A stretch of 64,000 nt of DNA from Lepidostoma basale (Eukaryota > Arthropoda > Insecta > Trichoptera > Lepidostomatidae): positions 372,001-436,000 of the forward strand of contig JAHDVF020000754.1 in assembly GCA_022606425.2 (NCBI GenBank). Reading direction: 5' to 3'. The position numbers were made by a program, and so were the translations under genes. This document shows, one piece after another, positions 12,514-24,600 of this stretch (positions are counted from its first letter, which is position 1; every line of letters begins with the position of its first letter). Under the pieces are notes generated by a model, which saw nothing but the letters and a program-made list of their open reading frames with translations, did no database searches and was not told the origin of the DNA.

Positions 12514-15326
12514 ATGTCTCTAACACCTATTATTTATTGGGCACAAACTGCTGATTTTGTCTTTCTAAAACTTGATTTGAAAGACGTAAATGATTTTCGT
12601 TCAGAAACATCGGAAAATGAATTTTCTTTTGAGGCCAAAGGTGTAGGGGCTCATGGATTACGAGAATATGGCTTTACCCTGCGAATGTATTCCAAACTAT
12701 GTTCGGTATGTTAATTTACGTTTCTTTATATGACTTGTTTTTATTGAACTTTATACCTTGCGTGGATTATTCTTATAGCTATTTTCCTTATTTTTTATAT
12801 ATATTTTACAGGATTACGAAGCACCGCCTTGCAAATTATTCGATTCAAAAGTGGAAGTTTGTTTGAAGAAAGCCAAGCCAGGTTGGTGGCCACGGCTAAT
12901 TTCTCAACCGCAGAAACCAGGCTGGTTGAAGGTATTATCAATGTGTGTACTGTTGTTTATATGATTTTCTTTTTTAATCCTACAGGACACCAAGTTATAT
13001 TACGACATTTAAAATATATAATTGTTATATGCCCTTAGTTTTTATGCCATTACTACTTAGTATATATTGGTCTGTTTAAAGGCACAGGAATTAATAAAAA
13101 ACTTATTTTATATAATATAACATTGCAAGAAAAAAATAATTGTATCCGACCTTCAAACCACACCTTTTTCTTTGTAATTTGAATACTCAATTGAATGTTC
13201 TTTATTTAAGTAAAGATGTATTAATCAATGCTCATTTATACATTTATTGAAAAAAATTATTTAATTAAAGAAACATGAATTTTGATTAAATTTGGTTTGA
13301 TGTTTTTTCGCAGCTTGCAGTCCCATATATTCACAATGTGATAAACAATTAAACACTTTTTTTTTTTTTAATGTTTGGGTGTAGTTTTTATAAATATCTT
13401 ATTCCTCTAACATTGCTCATTGGTATGAAACTTATGTATGTATTTATGTACAATATGTATATATATATATTTATATTAGAATATGTTTTTTTTAATTTTA
13501 TTTCAACCAGCTTCAGTTTATGAAACAGTTAAATATCTTTGTTGTTATTTATTCACGAAAAATATTCTTTTAGGTTGATTTCGATAGGTGGGTGTCTGAA
13601 GAAGGAGAGAGCGAGGAAGAAAGGCGTGACGTGATGAATGATTATCCAGGAATGTATGATAAACTACAAAAAGAGGAAATGGGGTATAGAAAAGGTAAGT
13701 TATTTCTTTAATTTTGTGTAATATAATTAAATCCATCATTTAGGTGAAATTGTGAGATGATTTAATTATTATTATTGACATTTTCAGAAGACCTCAAGAA
13801 GGTATACCTCATCTTCTATAACATGTTCCAATTTGTTGGCTTCACTTATATCCTCAGTGTGATGGCAGTTCAATATTCCAAATTCGGATCGGATTCTATT
13901 GACACAACATATGAACATGTTGGAAATGCTATGAAATTTCTACAAATATTACAATTTCTAGAAGTCATGCACCCTATATTTGGTTACACAAAGGTCTGTG
14001 TATTATGTCGCTCTTCATATGTATATTATTATTCTTTATGGCAAACTAGAATGAAGTTTGCATCGTGTAGTGTGATTTTTTAATTCACGCGATCGATCCA
14101 AAAAAACATAGTTATACACTACTACAATTGACACGATGAAGAAGAAGAAGAAGATAGTGACAAAGTAACTTTTGCCCTCTATAGAAGATATACTGAGTTA
14201 TAACTCAACTACAAATTCTACAGACCAGTTTGTCATGTATTTACATAAGTACAATTATTAGTTTATTGATTTAGAATATATCTAATATAGTTTCAGTTCA
14301 ATTAAATCTTGATTTCAGTTATTAAATAACTGAATTTAATAAATGTAAACTTTTTTTTCAGGGTGGTGCTATTCAGCCGTTTATACAAGTTACTGGCCGT
14401 GGAATTATCTTGTTTGCGATGATAGAAGCTGAAGAGAGAATGCAAAGTAAACCAGTTGTATTTTATCTTTTCATTCTCTGGAGTACGGTAGAAATAGTGA
14501 GGTAATTTTGAAATGTCTTAACATTAAATGTTGATAAAAAGGTGCCTTTTCTTAGTTGTAGTGATTTTAATTTGCATGAAATATTTCGAATTAAAACATG
14601 TGTCGAAAATAAAACTGATTTCTTGACAACGTGATATATTTCCTTACTAAAATACTTTAAGAAAAATATATTAATTCAATCCAATGTCTTCAAAGTGGAT
14701 TTAAAAAAAAATATGTTCTCACTTCATTCTCGCCACATTTGATAATGCCCTAGCAGGTGGAACATGCCACTCCCTTTAAATATATAAAAAAATACATAAG
14801 AAAATGAACATTTTCATCAATATTAAATACTTCATATGGATCATTATATAAATTTTAAGAAACAGTAAAAAATGTGCATCTTATTTATGTTTATACCTAA
14901 ATGCTATCGTTTATAATTTATTGCTTTATTTATTTACTATAGATAATGAAATCAAGGATACGGGAGATTAGAATTGTAAATATCTCTCTTGATTTCAGAT
15001 ATCCTTATTATATAAGTCAGCTGTATAAAAAAGATATTTACCTCTTGACTTGGTTGAGATACACAATTTGGATCCCTTTATATCCATTGGGGGTGCTGTG
15101 TGAAGGGGTGGTGGTGCTAAGGAATATCCCATATTTTGAAGAGACAAAGAAATTCACAGTATCCTTACCTAACAGTTGGAACTTCGCATTCCATATGCCG
15201 ACTGCGATGAGAATATATCTACTTTTGTTACTACTCCCCGGGCTGTATGCCATGATGCGACATATGTACAAGGTTCGGGTTGTCAAGATGGCTTCGTACA
15301 AAAAGCAAACGCGAAAATGTGACTGA
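12514..15326 (+). CDS. HACD3: very-long-chain (3R)-3-hydroxyacyl-CoA dehydratase, HACD3 type
   Basis: An ER membrane enzyme that dehydrates 3-hydroxyacyl-CoA to trans-2-enoyl-CoA, the third step of very-long-chain fatty acid elongation. Exons are 12514-12705, 12812-12931, 13574-13694, 13788-13993, 14362-14501 and 14999-15326, with continuous phases and GT/AG borders, giving 368 residues (human HACD3: 362). Residues 1-100 form a p23/CS-like domain starting MSLTPIIYWAQTADFVFLKL. A charged linker follows (FDRWVSEEGESEEE), then a multi-pass membrane region. The PTPLA catalytic motif WIPLYPLGVLCEG supplies Tyr288 and Glu295, spaced seven apart as in the known family pair. The C-terminus is basic (YKKQTRKCD), as in ER proteins. 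AATAAA signals occur at 15347 and 15524. The start is supported by homology at the very N-terminus. Confidence 0.95.
14125..14160. repeat. GAA microsatellite
   Basis: A short GAAGAAGAAGAAGA run in HACD3 intron 4. It could be the tail of a fully truncated AAG-tailed LINE, but nothing upstream proves it. Confidence 0.5.
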
Positions 15327-15799
15327 CCAAACGTTGCCTTCTTTAAAATAAAATGGGACCGTTATCTATTCTGTTCCGTATGTATAATCTTTGGAATGCC
15401 CATTTTATGCTCGCGTGTTTTTGGCAACTATTGATTTGTTTAACCACATTAACATTATAATTGATTACATGTTATTATTCGTGTTTTGTGATTTCATATA
15501 CTTGTCAACTTGATAAACTATTCAATAAATGTCTATATTATAAGTAAAATGAGAATACCAATAATAAGTGTATGTATAGATTGAGTATAAATAGTGCCTA
15601 GCAACACAAAATGTCTTCATTTAACATATTATATTTACTTACATATTATGCCAGGCGAAAGAAATTATATAAATTTACATTAGTTGTTTATATAAATTTA
15701 CTTAATATAATTATATAAATTTACATGCATTGTCAGTTGAGGCCAGTATTAAAATCTGAGGTTTAGATTTAAGAATATAAACACCTATTTTATTTATCA

Positions 15800-17440
15800 A
15801 TCCTAGTCTAATAAAAATAGAGCTCCTGGAATAGACATGATATCTGCTGAACTAATTAAGTGTGGTGCACCAAGATCGCCTACACAAACTTATCCTCGAC
15901 ATTTGGAACCAGGAAACACTTCCCAAGGAATGAAGGGTGGGTTTAATGGTACCCTTCAATAAGAAGGGCAATAAAACAAAATGTGAAAACTACAGAGGAA
16001 TCACAATAGTAAATACTGCATACAAAGTATTTTCCTGTATACTATGTAGGAGACTTCTAAGGTATGGGGAAGACATACGAGGAGAGTACCAGTGTGGGTT
16101 CCCAGATCCACTATAGATCATATATTTTTCATGGGATAAACCATGGAGAAGAGTATGAAAACAACATTCCACTATGTCGCCTGTTTATTGACTTTAAACA
16201 AGCTTTTGATAGTATTAACAGTATATTATATAAACTATTTCTAAAAATCATCCATGCACGAATAAGGAACAAATGCGAACAAGATCTTGATAAAACACAG
16301 TCTGGTTTCAGGAAATCCTTCAGAACAAGAGAGGCATTACAAAGATTTTCACAGTTGGTAGCAATATGTTTTTTGGGATCTTGGGAAAATCTCTGGACCG
16401 ATGTTTCGGTCGTCGGTCCAGAAAGAAGAGTTACATGGATTTTCTCAGGACCCAAAAAAAGAGAAGCATTGCTTGCAGTCAAAAATGTTGAGATCAATGA
16501 AAATAAGTGTTTGCATGTTTCATAGACTACGAGAAGGCATTTGATAAGAGTAAAACACACTGAACTGCTTGCTGCAAATGCTAGAGGAACGTAACATAGA
16601 TGACTACGTGTACTGGTTTCAGACTGCCGGAATGAAAATTGGTAATGCCTACTTGGATCAAATCAATATCAAAAGAGATGTACAGCAAGGTTGCATATTA
16701 TCGCCACTTTGTTCAATATGTACTTCGATTATGTCTTTAAAAAAGCTCTAGTAAACCGTTCAAAAGGCGTGAAGGTGAACGACATACATTAATAACACTA
16801 AGGAATGAACTACTGGAGATTCTAATACCTGGGCAGTACAATTACTAAGTCGGTAGACCCAGATGTGGAGGTGAAATGCAGGATCGAAACGGCCCGTGGT
16901 ACATTCAACAAAATGAGGACAATATTCTGCAATATTAAACTAAATTTGAAGTTTAGGCAGAGAATATTGAAGTGTTATGTTTGGTCTGTTCTGTTGTATG
17001 GTTTGAAAATCTGTACTCTGAAGATGCATACTATGAACCGGTTAGAAGCATTCGAAAAGTGGGTACACACAGAAGAATGTTCTGTGTACATAGCATGGAC
17101 AGATTTGATCAGCAATTCAGAAGTCCTGAGGAGAACTCATTGGAACCGAGAATTATTGAAATGTATTGAGGTTCGTAAGATTTTCTATCTGGGTCATCTT
17201 TTGCGTGGAGACAAATACGAGATCCTCCAATTTATGTTAATGGGCAAACTTGAGGGACCGCAAGGTCCCGGCCAAAGGCAAAAACGTCTTGGCTACGCAA
17301 CATTGAAGATTGGACTGGAATAGGAAGCGTGCAGTTAGAAGTTCTGTTTGTTCTGGGCGGCGCAAGACAGAGAACCCTTTACAGAAGTGATTGTCAACGT
17401 CGGAGAGACCTGATATGGCACACGAAGAAGAAGAATAGTA
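15800..17440 (+). mobile_element. degraded LINE (reverse transcriptase), AAG-tailed family
   Basis: Broken reading frames spell a LINE reverse transcriptase in order: ISAELIKCGAP, then CENYRGITIVNTAYKVFSC near 15980, DYEKAFDKS near 16530, NIKRDVQQGCILSPL near 16670 and VWSVLLYGLKICTL near 16980. The C-terminus reads RKIFYLGHLLRGDKYEILQ (17170). The copy ends near 17435 in CACGAAGAAGAAG. The N-terminal RT half at 15811-16260 and the repeated RT segment from 16230 suggest a mosaic of two related copies. There are many stops and no intact protein. Confidence 0.85.
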
Positions 17441-17923
17441 TTAAGTAATCCTGAATATTTGGATGGTAGATATAAAGTTATTTGTAAAACAATTCATGTA
17501 ATTAAAGCTACCACAAGTGCTGTTAAGCAATTTTTACTGCAATGTAATCGATTGTTACATGTATTAAAAAATACAGAAACCAAATCTTTTTTGTATTACT
17601 ATTTTTTTGAAATGTAAGGCCATTGATAAGGTCACATCAGGTGTAAGAGACCCTTCACATTCTCTGTGGAGTTACATTGGTATTTTATCATTTTGGACAT
17701 GGAGATAACTTTTGAATAAAACTAGAGAAGATCTATCAACAAAATTTATTTAAATATATTTTTTGTACGCCCAATTCGTATGCAGCAAACAAATTTCTAT
17801 GCATTTTTTTATTACATTTAATCAAGGTTCACATTTATGCAATAAATACACAATATAAATAAAATTAAAAAATATGTATTATTTTATGCAATGCAGACCA
17901 AATCCTTGAAAACAAAAATGCAT
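17441..17923. other. 3' flank of NDUFA13
   Basis: AT-rich sequence downstream (minus strand) of the NDUFA13 stop. A minus-strand AATAAA at 17813-17808, about 110 nt after the stop, is a plausible poly(A) signal. Nothing else is recognised. Confidence 0.45.
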
Positions 17924-18971
17924 TTAAGACCAAAGTTTGACATCCGTGCGGTGGTGGAAGGTTTTCTTATCAGCATGAGCGTAGAATTCAAAGAAGTTGG
18001 GATTGAAAAAAGTGTCTGGGGGTAGAGTCCTGTAGATGGGTTCTCCGTAAAGGGTACCAACCTGCAAAAATCATTACTAATTTATAAAAACCTATCTGAT
18101 AACAAAGTGTTCTTGTGATAAAGTCAGCACTTATTTGGCAAAAGGCCCCAAATGCATATATGCATTTGGGACCTTTTGCCAATCAAGTACCGAACCATGA
18201 GTTAATATTAATTTTAAATTAAGACTGACACATTCAACATTTAGAGATAAAATAAGAATTATAGGCAATTTGCAAAGAATATATAAGAGATAACCCCAAC
18301 GTAATTAACTTGAATTGTTCACCATAATCAAATCAAATACTGCATGTTAAGTTTGGTGCAGAGACTCCCAATTGATCATGGCCAATTTCATAAACAAAAT
18401 TCTCATACGATACTTGCAAAATTAATTTTAAATTTGTACAATTCAAGATATTTTAAATGACTACTGATTTGGTACAAGTAAAATAACTTACGACCCATCC
18501 ATCGACATCCTTCATCAGTTCTGCCTCCGCGTTGCGATTTCGGTTTAGCTGCTTCAAGAATGCTCTGTCTCGCTCAGCAAGTAGCAATGGGGTTATTGCC
18601 ATTTTAGATGATCTCATTTCGATTCTACTGCGTTCTACATCGTGATAATTCAGAGCGTAGAGATAGAGTGCTCCGATTGACACCCCAAAGAATCCAGCAA
18701 TCATGGCATACCCTAGAGAATATTACACAAGTTTAACATCATGCAAAATCAATATAATATAAAATGTAAGCTAACTTAATATGGGTGGAAAACAATGCTT
18801 CAAATTATTTGTGTTGATACTATACAGATTATATAATCAATGCAAGAATATAAATTTTGAGTTTAAAAAATAATTACCGCCAGCATATGTTTTAGCGGGT
18901 ATCCTTGCGAATGGAATAGGTTTGTATCCACCCGGAGGTGGCAGGTCCTGTTTCCTAACAAGTTGAGACAT
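17924..18971 (-). CDS. NDUFA13: NADH dehydrogenase 1 alpha subcomplex subunit 13 (GRIM-19)
   Basis: An accessory subunit of mitochondrial complex I, anchored in the inner membrane by one helix, also known as GRIM-19. Minus-strand exons are 18971-18878, 18712-18492 and 18061-17924, encoding 150 residues (human: 144). The N-terminus has the family signature QDLPPPGGYKPIPFARIP. Exon 2 begins the single transmembrane helix (GYAMIAGFFGVSIGALYLYA, about residues 32-51). The conserved LLLAERDRAFLKQLNRNRNA stretch and MKDVDGWVVG follow, and exon 3 encodes the C-terminus ending VKLWS. The phases agree (94 + 221 + 138 nt). Intron 2 holds a 48-bp palindrome. There is no sign of damage. Confidence 0.95.
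18135..18182. repeat. 48-bp palindrome in NDUFA13 intron 2
   Basis: TTGGCAAAAGGCCCCAAATG runs into its own complement with no spacer around CATATATG. There is only one mismatch in 24-nt arms. A cruciform or hairpin is possible. Confidence 0.85.
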
Positions 18972-19659
18972 CTTGAGAATATCTCCTGCAACCCCTTCTA
19001 ACTCCGACCATTTGATTTTGACAGCCAGAAACTCATAGAAGAGTTTGTTAATTTTCTATGGATATCTATTCGCTCCATGCAATGCCGTCTTAAAAATATT
19101 TACAGGCCGTAGGTACCATAGACAAAAATTGCAACATGGAGCTTTTCTAGGCCGTTAGTATGTGTCTCGTGCCGTGATCTCGTATTTTATTTCTATTATA
19201 AATGTAAAATACGACTACGATTGTATTACAACTCCTTATATACGTGGTATACACATTTTAATATAATACATTTGTGTTTCCGCAGTGTTGGTAGGTCAAT
19301 TTTACTCTGTCTAACCCCTCTTCTCGCGCCAGACCATTTTTAAATTTTGTATATGCATTTACTTCAGTGTGTTGACTTCATAAAAGTTAAAGGTTAATAT
19401 TGAAGGTTTATAAATCAACATTACCGTATGGTAAACATAGAATTCGAGCCATCATTGTGATATAGCCATGTTTTATGGCATACTCGGTATTGATAGATTG
19501 CACTAAACAATTTTTACATGACAGAAAATACGTTTTCTCTCTGGAGGCTTGTTTAATCTTAGTTAAGTTTAATTTTAATTAGTGATAAGACAATGAAAAA
19601 TAATAATTGTGTATAGAAAAGCAATCATAGTGTAAGTGACAATTTTGTGAGTGGCAACA
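18972..19659. other. NDUFA13 upstream region
   Basis: The promoter side of NDUFA13. No TATA box is obvious and no coding signal is seen. Confidence 0.4.
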
Positions 19660-20060
19660 CTTTGGGGGGGCGTGATTTCAACCCCTACCCTGCGATTTTT
19701 TTCAACTCGGGGCTCGTACAGCGACGAAGCTGACTTACACACCGGACTCCGGTGAGGCAACATCTCTTCCCGGCACTCGGCGGGCGGCCGAACGCCAGGG
19801 AGATAATCTGAACGAGGAGAAGATCGCGATATACGCGCCGCATGGCGCCAGCTTATCACCATTGGGGCCTGATGCCGACCACCGCTGTCGCTGCGAAGGA
19901 GACCCGTGCCCTCCGCGGTCCATCATCCGCGTGAGCTTTCTGTGCCGTGCAGCCTCTGGTATTTCTCGTGCTGGCCACGCCGCGCCGCCACGACGGCTTC
20001 ACCGCCTTCGTTAGTTCTAATTCGTTGACTTCGTTAGTTTTAATTCGTTGGCCAATGAAT
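19660..20060. other. GC- and CpG-rich island of unknown origin
   Basis: A sharply GC-rich block in an otherwise AT-rich region, running from CAACCCCTACCCTGCGA near 19680 to ACGGCTTCACCGCC near 20000. Several overlapping frames are open for 60-95 codons on the minus strand, but none resembles a protein I know and none has codon signals I trust. It could be a retroelement 5' region or a promoter. It abuts a piggyBac end at 20128. Confidence 0.4.
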
Positions 20061-20127
20061 AGCATGTAAGTCCTCTATAGTTCTTAAGTAATCTCTCTTT
20101 TTCTTTTGTATGTATTTTGTTAATTAA

Positions 20128-20930
20128 CCCTTTACCGCATGGAATTTTTAAATCCATCGAAAAAAATATTTGTCATTTTAAACAACAAATCTAACCAAGG
20201 AAAAATACAAAAAAACCCCAGTAGTTATTAGAAAACATATACGGAAAAAACCGTTTGTTCCAAATTTGGGACAACATGCAGTTAGGGTTATGATTATCTA
20301 GTGGCCAAATTTGGAACAGTATGCAGTGGGGTCTCAAAAATCTATTCTTCTTCTTTTTTTTAATTTGTAATTTATTAAAATAAAGCAGAGTTGTTATCAC
20401 GATGTATTTGTTTATTATTTGCATGAAATATTATATTTTTAACAACATTTAGGTATGAAAGTTTTTAAAACAATTACGATCCTTATTAAGGCATAAATAA
20501 CATTTGCACTTCTGACACATTATTTGCGATTTTTGTGCGCATTCCAGCATTTTGCATCTTTGTCGGTCTGACTGCCACACTGGCCAGTGATCAAAATCTT
20601 CTTCAGCTACTTCAATTGGAGGCAGCTGAATGCGTCTTCTTTTGCCTTTATTGATATTTGACGGGAAAATAAAATTGGAAAAATTAATTGGTGTATCGAG
20701 CTTCATTATTTCTTCTGGAAGAGCTTCTCTTCCAAGAAAGGTAATTGATGACTCATCATATTTTTATTTGTTTTTCTTATTCCTGAGGAAGGTATATTTA
20801 ATGTAGAAGGCTAGTTATTGATCTCAACTTCATGCTCCATTTGACCTTCAAGCTCCACTTTTTCTTCGTAATCGCTAACTTCGCTGTCAGAATCGATACT
20901 ACTCTCTCTCTCTCTAATGAGTTCCTGGTA
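20128..20930 (-). mobile_element. piggyBac element remnant
   Basis: One terminus is visible: TTAA at 20124-20127 followed by CCCTTTACCGCATGG, the piggyBac target site and end type. The minus strand carries the transposase C-terminal Cys-rich domain (20706-20449), with C..C..CQKCKCYLCLNKDRNCF spacing as in piggyBac transposases. Further 5' an acidic stretch (SIDSDSEVSDYEEK, about 20895-20855) looks like the transposase N-terminus. The catalytic core between them is missing, so this is an internally deleted copy. The other terminus was not found. Confidence 0.82.
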
Positions 20931-21045
20931 TCATGTTATATTTTTATAATATTTTACCTGTACTCAATAGATGCTTTAAACATTTTGCTGTTTGTAATGT
21001 CTTTTGAGTTAATAAACTGACTTGATTTGATTTGAAATTGTAAAA
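20905..21045 (+). mobile_element. LINE 3' tail (AATAAACTGATTTGAT type)
   Basis: The stretch TTACCTGTACTCAATAGATG through AATAAACTGACTTGATTTGA matches the 3' ends at 50785-50858 and 60995-61040. Only the 3' untranslated end is present here. Confidence 0.75.
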
Positions 21046-21692
21046 AAAAATCGCGACTTTTTCGAAACAATTAATTAACAATTTTCTTTTACCAAAATTA
21101 GTTGACTAATATTGTTGGTACTTTACAAATGAGGAAGATTCTACATCACATTCTTTGAAAATGTTATGTAGGATCTTCAGTGTAAGGAAATTAGGCAGTC
21201 AAATTGATATACCAGCACTGCGGACACACAAATAAATTATAATAAAATGTTTGTATTTCATATGTTTGGAGTAATAATAATTATAATCTTATTAATATTT
21301 TACATGATTTTCATATTTGTAATCGAAATAAAATGAGATCACGGCACGAGACACATAGTAACATCATGGATTTCAATACTACATACGGCCCCATAAATCT
21401 CCTTGTTGCAAATTTTGTTTATGGTGCAGTGGCATTGTTGTAGCTTTACATGTCCACCAAATAACTTGTTTTATATTGTGATTTAAAAAAGACTTTGACG
21501 TTTGAAATATATTATGGTTTTATTTGGAAAAATCTATTTATCTCTTCTGTTTTAAAAAAAAAATCATTTATGAATAATTAAGTCATTTTGCAACAAGAAA
21601 CACGTTTAAATGTAGCATAAATGTAATGTTAACGTAACATTATAAATAATTGTCCCCAGATTTACAAACATTCCATTCGTGAATTTGCGATA
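21046..21692. other. SNAPC3 upstream region
   Basis: AT-rich with no coding signal. CCCCAG at about 21655-21660 could be an acceptor for the exon that carries the SNAPC3 start codon, implying an upstream non-coding exon. This is an inference only. Confidence 0.35.
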
Positions 21693-24600
21693 ATGGAATC
21701 TATGTATGAGACCGGTCGGATGGTCTGTTCGGAGTATATTAATCCGGTAGAATTTTTAAAAACCGCCTCGGATAATTTTATTTTTCCAAATGAACCATTT
21801 GATGGTTCCACTGTCGAAAAAAATATTAAAGATTTGATGGGTATCGACATATCTGATGAACAATTTAATCAACTTACTAAAAGTTGTTGGTTCGTATTAA
21901 TGAATAAACTTTATTTTCCATAAATATTGCACGCCTTAATTTGTTTCACATAAAATAATAGAGTATTTATTAATGTTTGAGTTACGTATTTAACCTAAAA
22001 AAATATAGTGTTCAATTTCATATGAACCGCTTAATTTGTGGTGTGACATTTTTACAAATAAATTAAACTCTTAAATACTTACTTTAAACATCAATATTTT
22101 TATTAAAGTACCGACCAGTTTCTAAGGAGTTATTTAAAATAAAGTTCAATAATGTGTAATAAATATTTAATTGTTTAATTTATTTATATGTATTGTTTCA
22201 TAATGTTTTTAGTCCACTCCAGTTGAACGGTGCTATAGATAATTGGAATCATCCTAAACATCAAATATCATCTGTATCACTGTTCAAACCCATAGAAATA
22301 ACACCTGAATCATTAATATTTAAATGTGTCCAAAAAGGAAAGGAGATGCGAGAGAGCAAAGGATATTCTTATAAAACATGGCTGAAATATAGAAGTGAAA
22401 AATTTCCAAATAATGTTGTAAGTTTCCTTCATTTCAATTAATTTTGCCCAATGTTTAAGTCAAGTAATATTACCTTTTTTTATTTGATGATATCAATGTC
22501 TCACGAGAACTGGTTAACCCACTTGGAAGGTATGAAAACCAGGTACTTTTAATGTGATCAATATTGAATCAAATGAAATCATATTGGGTGTTTTAGAAAG
22601 TTCGGTCTGTTTTTTTTGTATGAAAATCGCATTTATTTGAAAGTTAATTGAAAAAAACACATCAATCAAAATATTGTCCATCGTAAGCCACTACTTTTCC
22701 CATCTTTCTGGCAATAGAAGAATCCATCGTCGAAAAAAAACCTTGCCTTTTGAGGTAATCCAGACATTGACCAAATTCTTGACATCTGCATATAAATGGG
22801 AGTGCTACTCTTCTAAGGCTTGTGTCATGGATCTGAACAAGTGGTAGTCCGATGGTGCCACGTCTAGTGAATAAGGCGGGTGCGGTATAATCTCCCAACC
22901 TACATTTTGTATGTACTTTTTGACCGTGATTGCGATGTGAAGTCAAGCGTTGTTTTGTTAAAGAATCAGCTTGCTGTGCCCGATGCTGCATTCCAGTCAT
23001 TTTTCAGCCAGTGCCTGCTATAATGGCATTAGTTGTTGTCGGTAGACTTCCCCCGAGACCCTTTCACCCTGTTTTATGGAGTTCATTTTCGGTCAAACTA
23101 TTTTGGTCTTCCAGAGCGATCTTTGCCGTCAACGCTAAAATAATCAGCTTTGAAGCGTCTATACCATTCTCTGCATGATTTATCTGATAGGGCATGATCG
23201 CCATAAACTTTCGCATTTTATGCACCTCAGCTGCACTCTTCTTCCAATTAAAACAGAACAGCAGATCTTCCCGCAAATACTTTTTATTTACCACGAAAGT
23301 TGACATTTAAAGAAGCAATAAAACTGAACTTGATTGACAGATGCTCTGGCTTATTATAAAAAAAATGGCCGCCAGATTTGAAGGCTTGAAGCAGCCAGAG
23401 CCCTCTGTTGTAAAACCGACCGAACTTTCCGAAACACCTAAGTAATATAATTTATAATAGTAAACACGATTGTTTAGTGGTTTTACTTGGATTTAATGCA
23501 TACAAATTGTGACAAATTTGTTTCGCCTTGTGAGGGCATTCTCAAACGGATGTCTTGCAATTCAGGTTTGAGAATGCCCTCACAAGGCGAAACAAATTTG
23601 TCACAATTTATATAATTTACATACATTAAATCCAAGTAAAACCACTTAAAAATTGTGTTTACTATTATAAATTAATAATGGAGTTTTACAAAACTAATAC
23701 CTCAACCATCAATTACCTAATATAATAATCACCAAAAACAAAAACACTTTTCAAAACTAATACAAGGAATCTCTTAACCCATCGGCTTACGAGACCTGCT
23801 TCAGTACAAAACATGAACAATTATGTTTTTCTGGTAAGTTGATGGGTTAACTTAACACAAATTCTAAATATGTTGATGAACCATAAATGTGTGACAATGC
23901 AATCTTGTAATTATTTTAAGCACACATTTATCTAAGAATATATATATATATATATATATTTTTATCTACTTTAAATTCTTTTCTGATTTATATAATGTCA
24001 AATAATTTTCATTATCCTAAAATGTATTTGTATTCATTATCCTTATTGATTATCTTCCTGCTGATATTGAATGCAGACTGGAGTTTATTAGTTTGATGTA
24101 TTGGAATGTTGGCGATATATGTAGTTTTACGATATTTGATTTAACTTAATTTTATCCAACCAATTATGATTATTAACCCCTTATTGGATAATTTAAACTT
24201 GTATATATTGCTATGAAACTGTCATAACAGAAATGTTTTGTTGTATTGAAATATGAAATCGAAATTTTCAACTTCCATCCATTAACTCAGGTACTCTGAT
24301 AAATTTCAGTTTCTTATATCTGAGTTGTTACATATTTCAGTGCGTTAGTACTATTTCTTGAGTGATGTCTTGCACTCTTCCATACAAGCGATTAATGGTG
24401 AAGTTTATTAGTAAATTTTTAAGTTGGTTTCAGGCCGTTTCTGATGAACCCCCAAATTTAGTGCCAGGAAAAGAGATTCTGATTCGAATACGGGTCTACC
24501 ATCCATTTAACTATGTTGTAAGTATCCTATTTCATCATACAAAGATTACCCAGCAACTAGCTCATACTTACAAAAGACATAAACAGTTTCATGTATCTCG

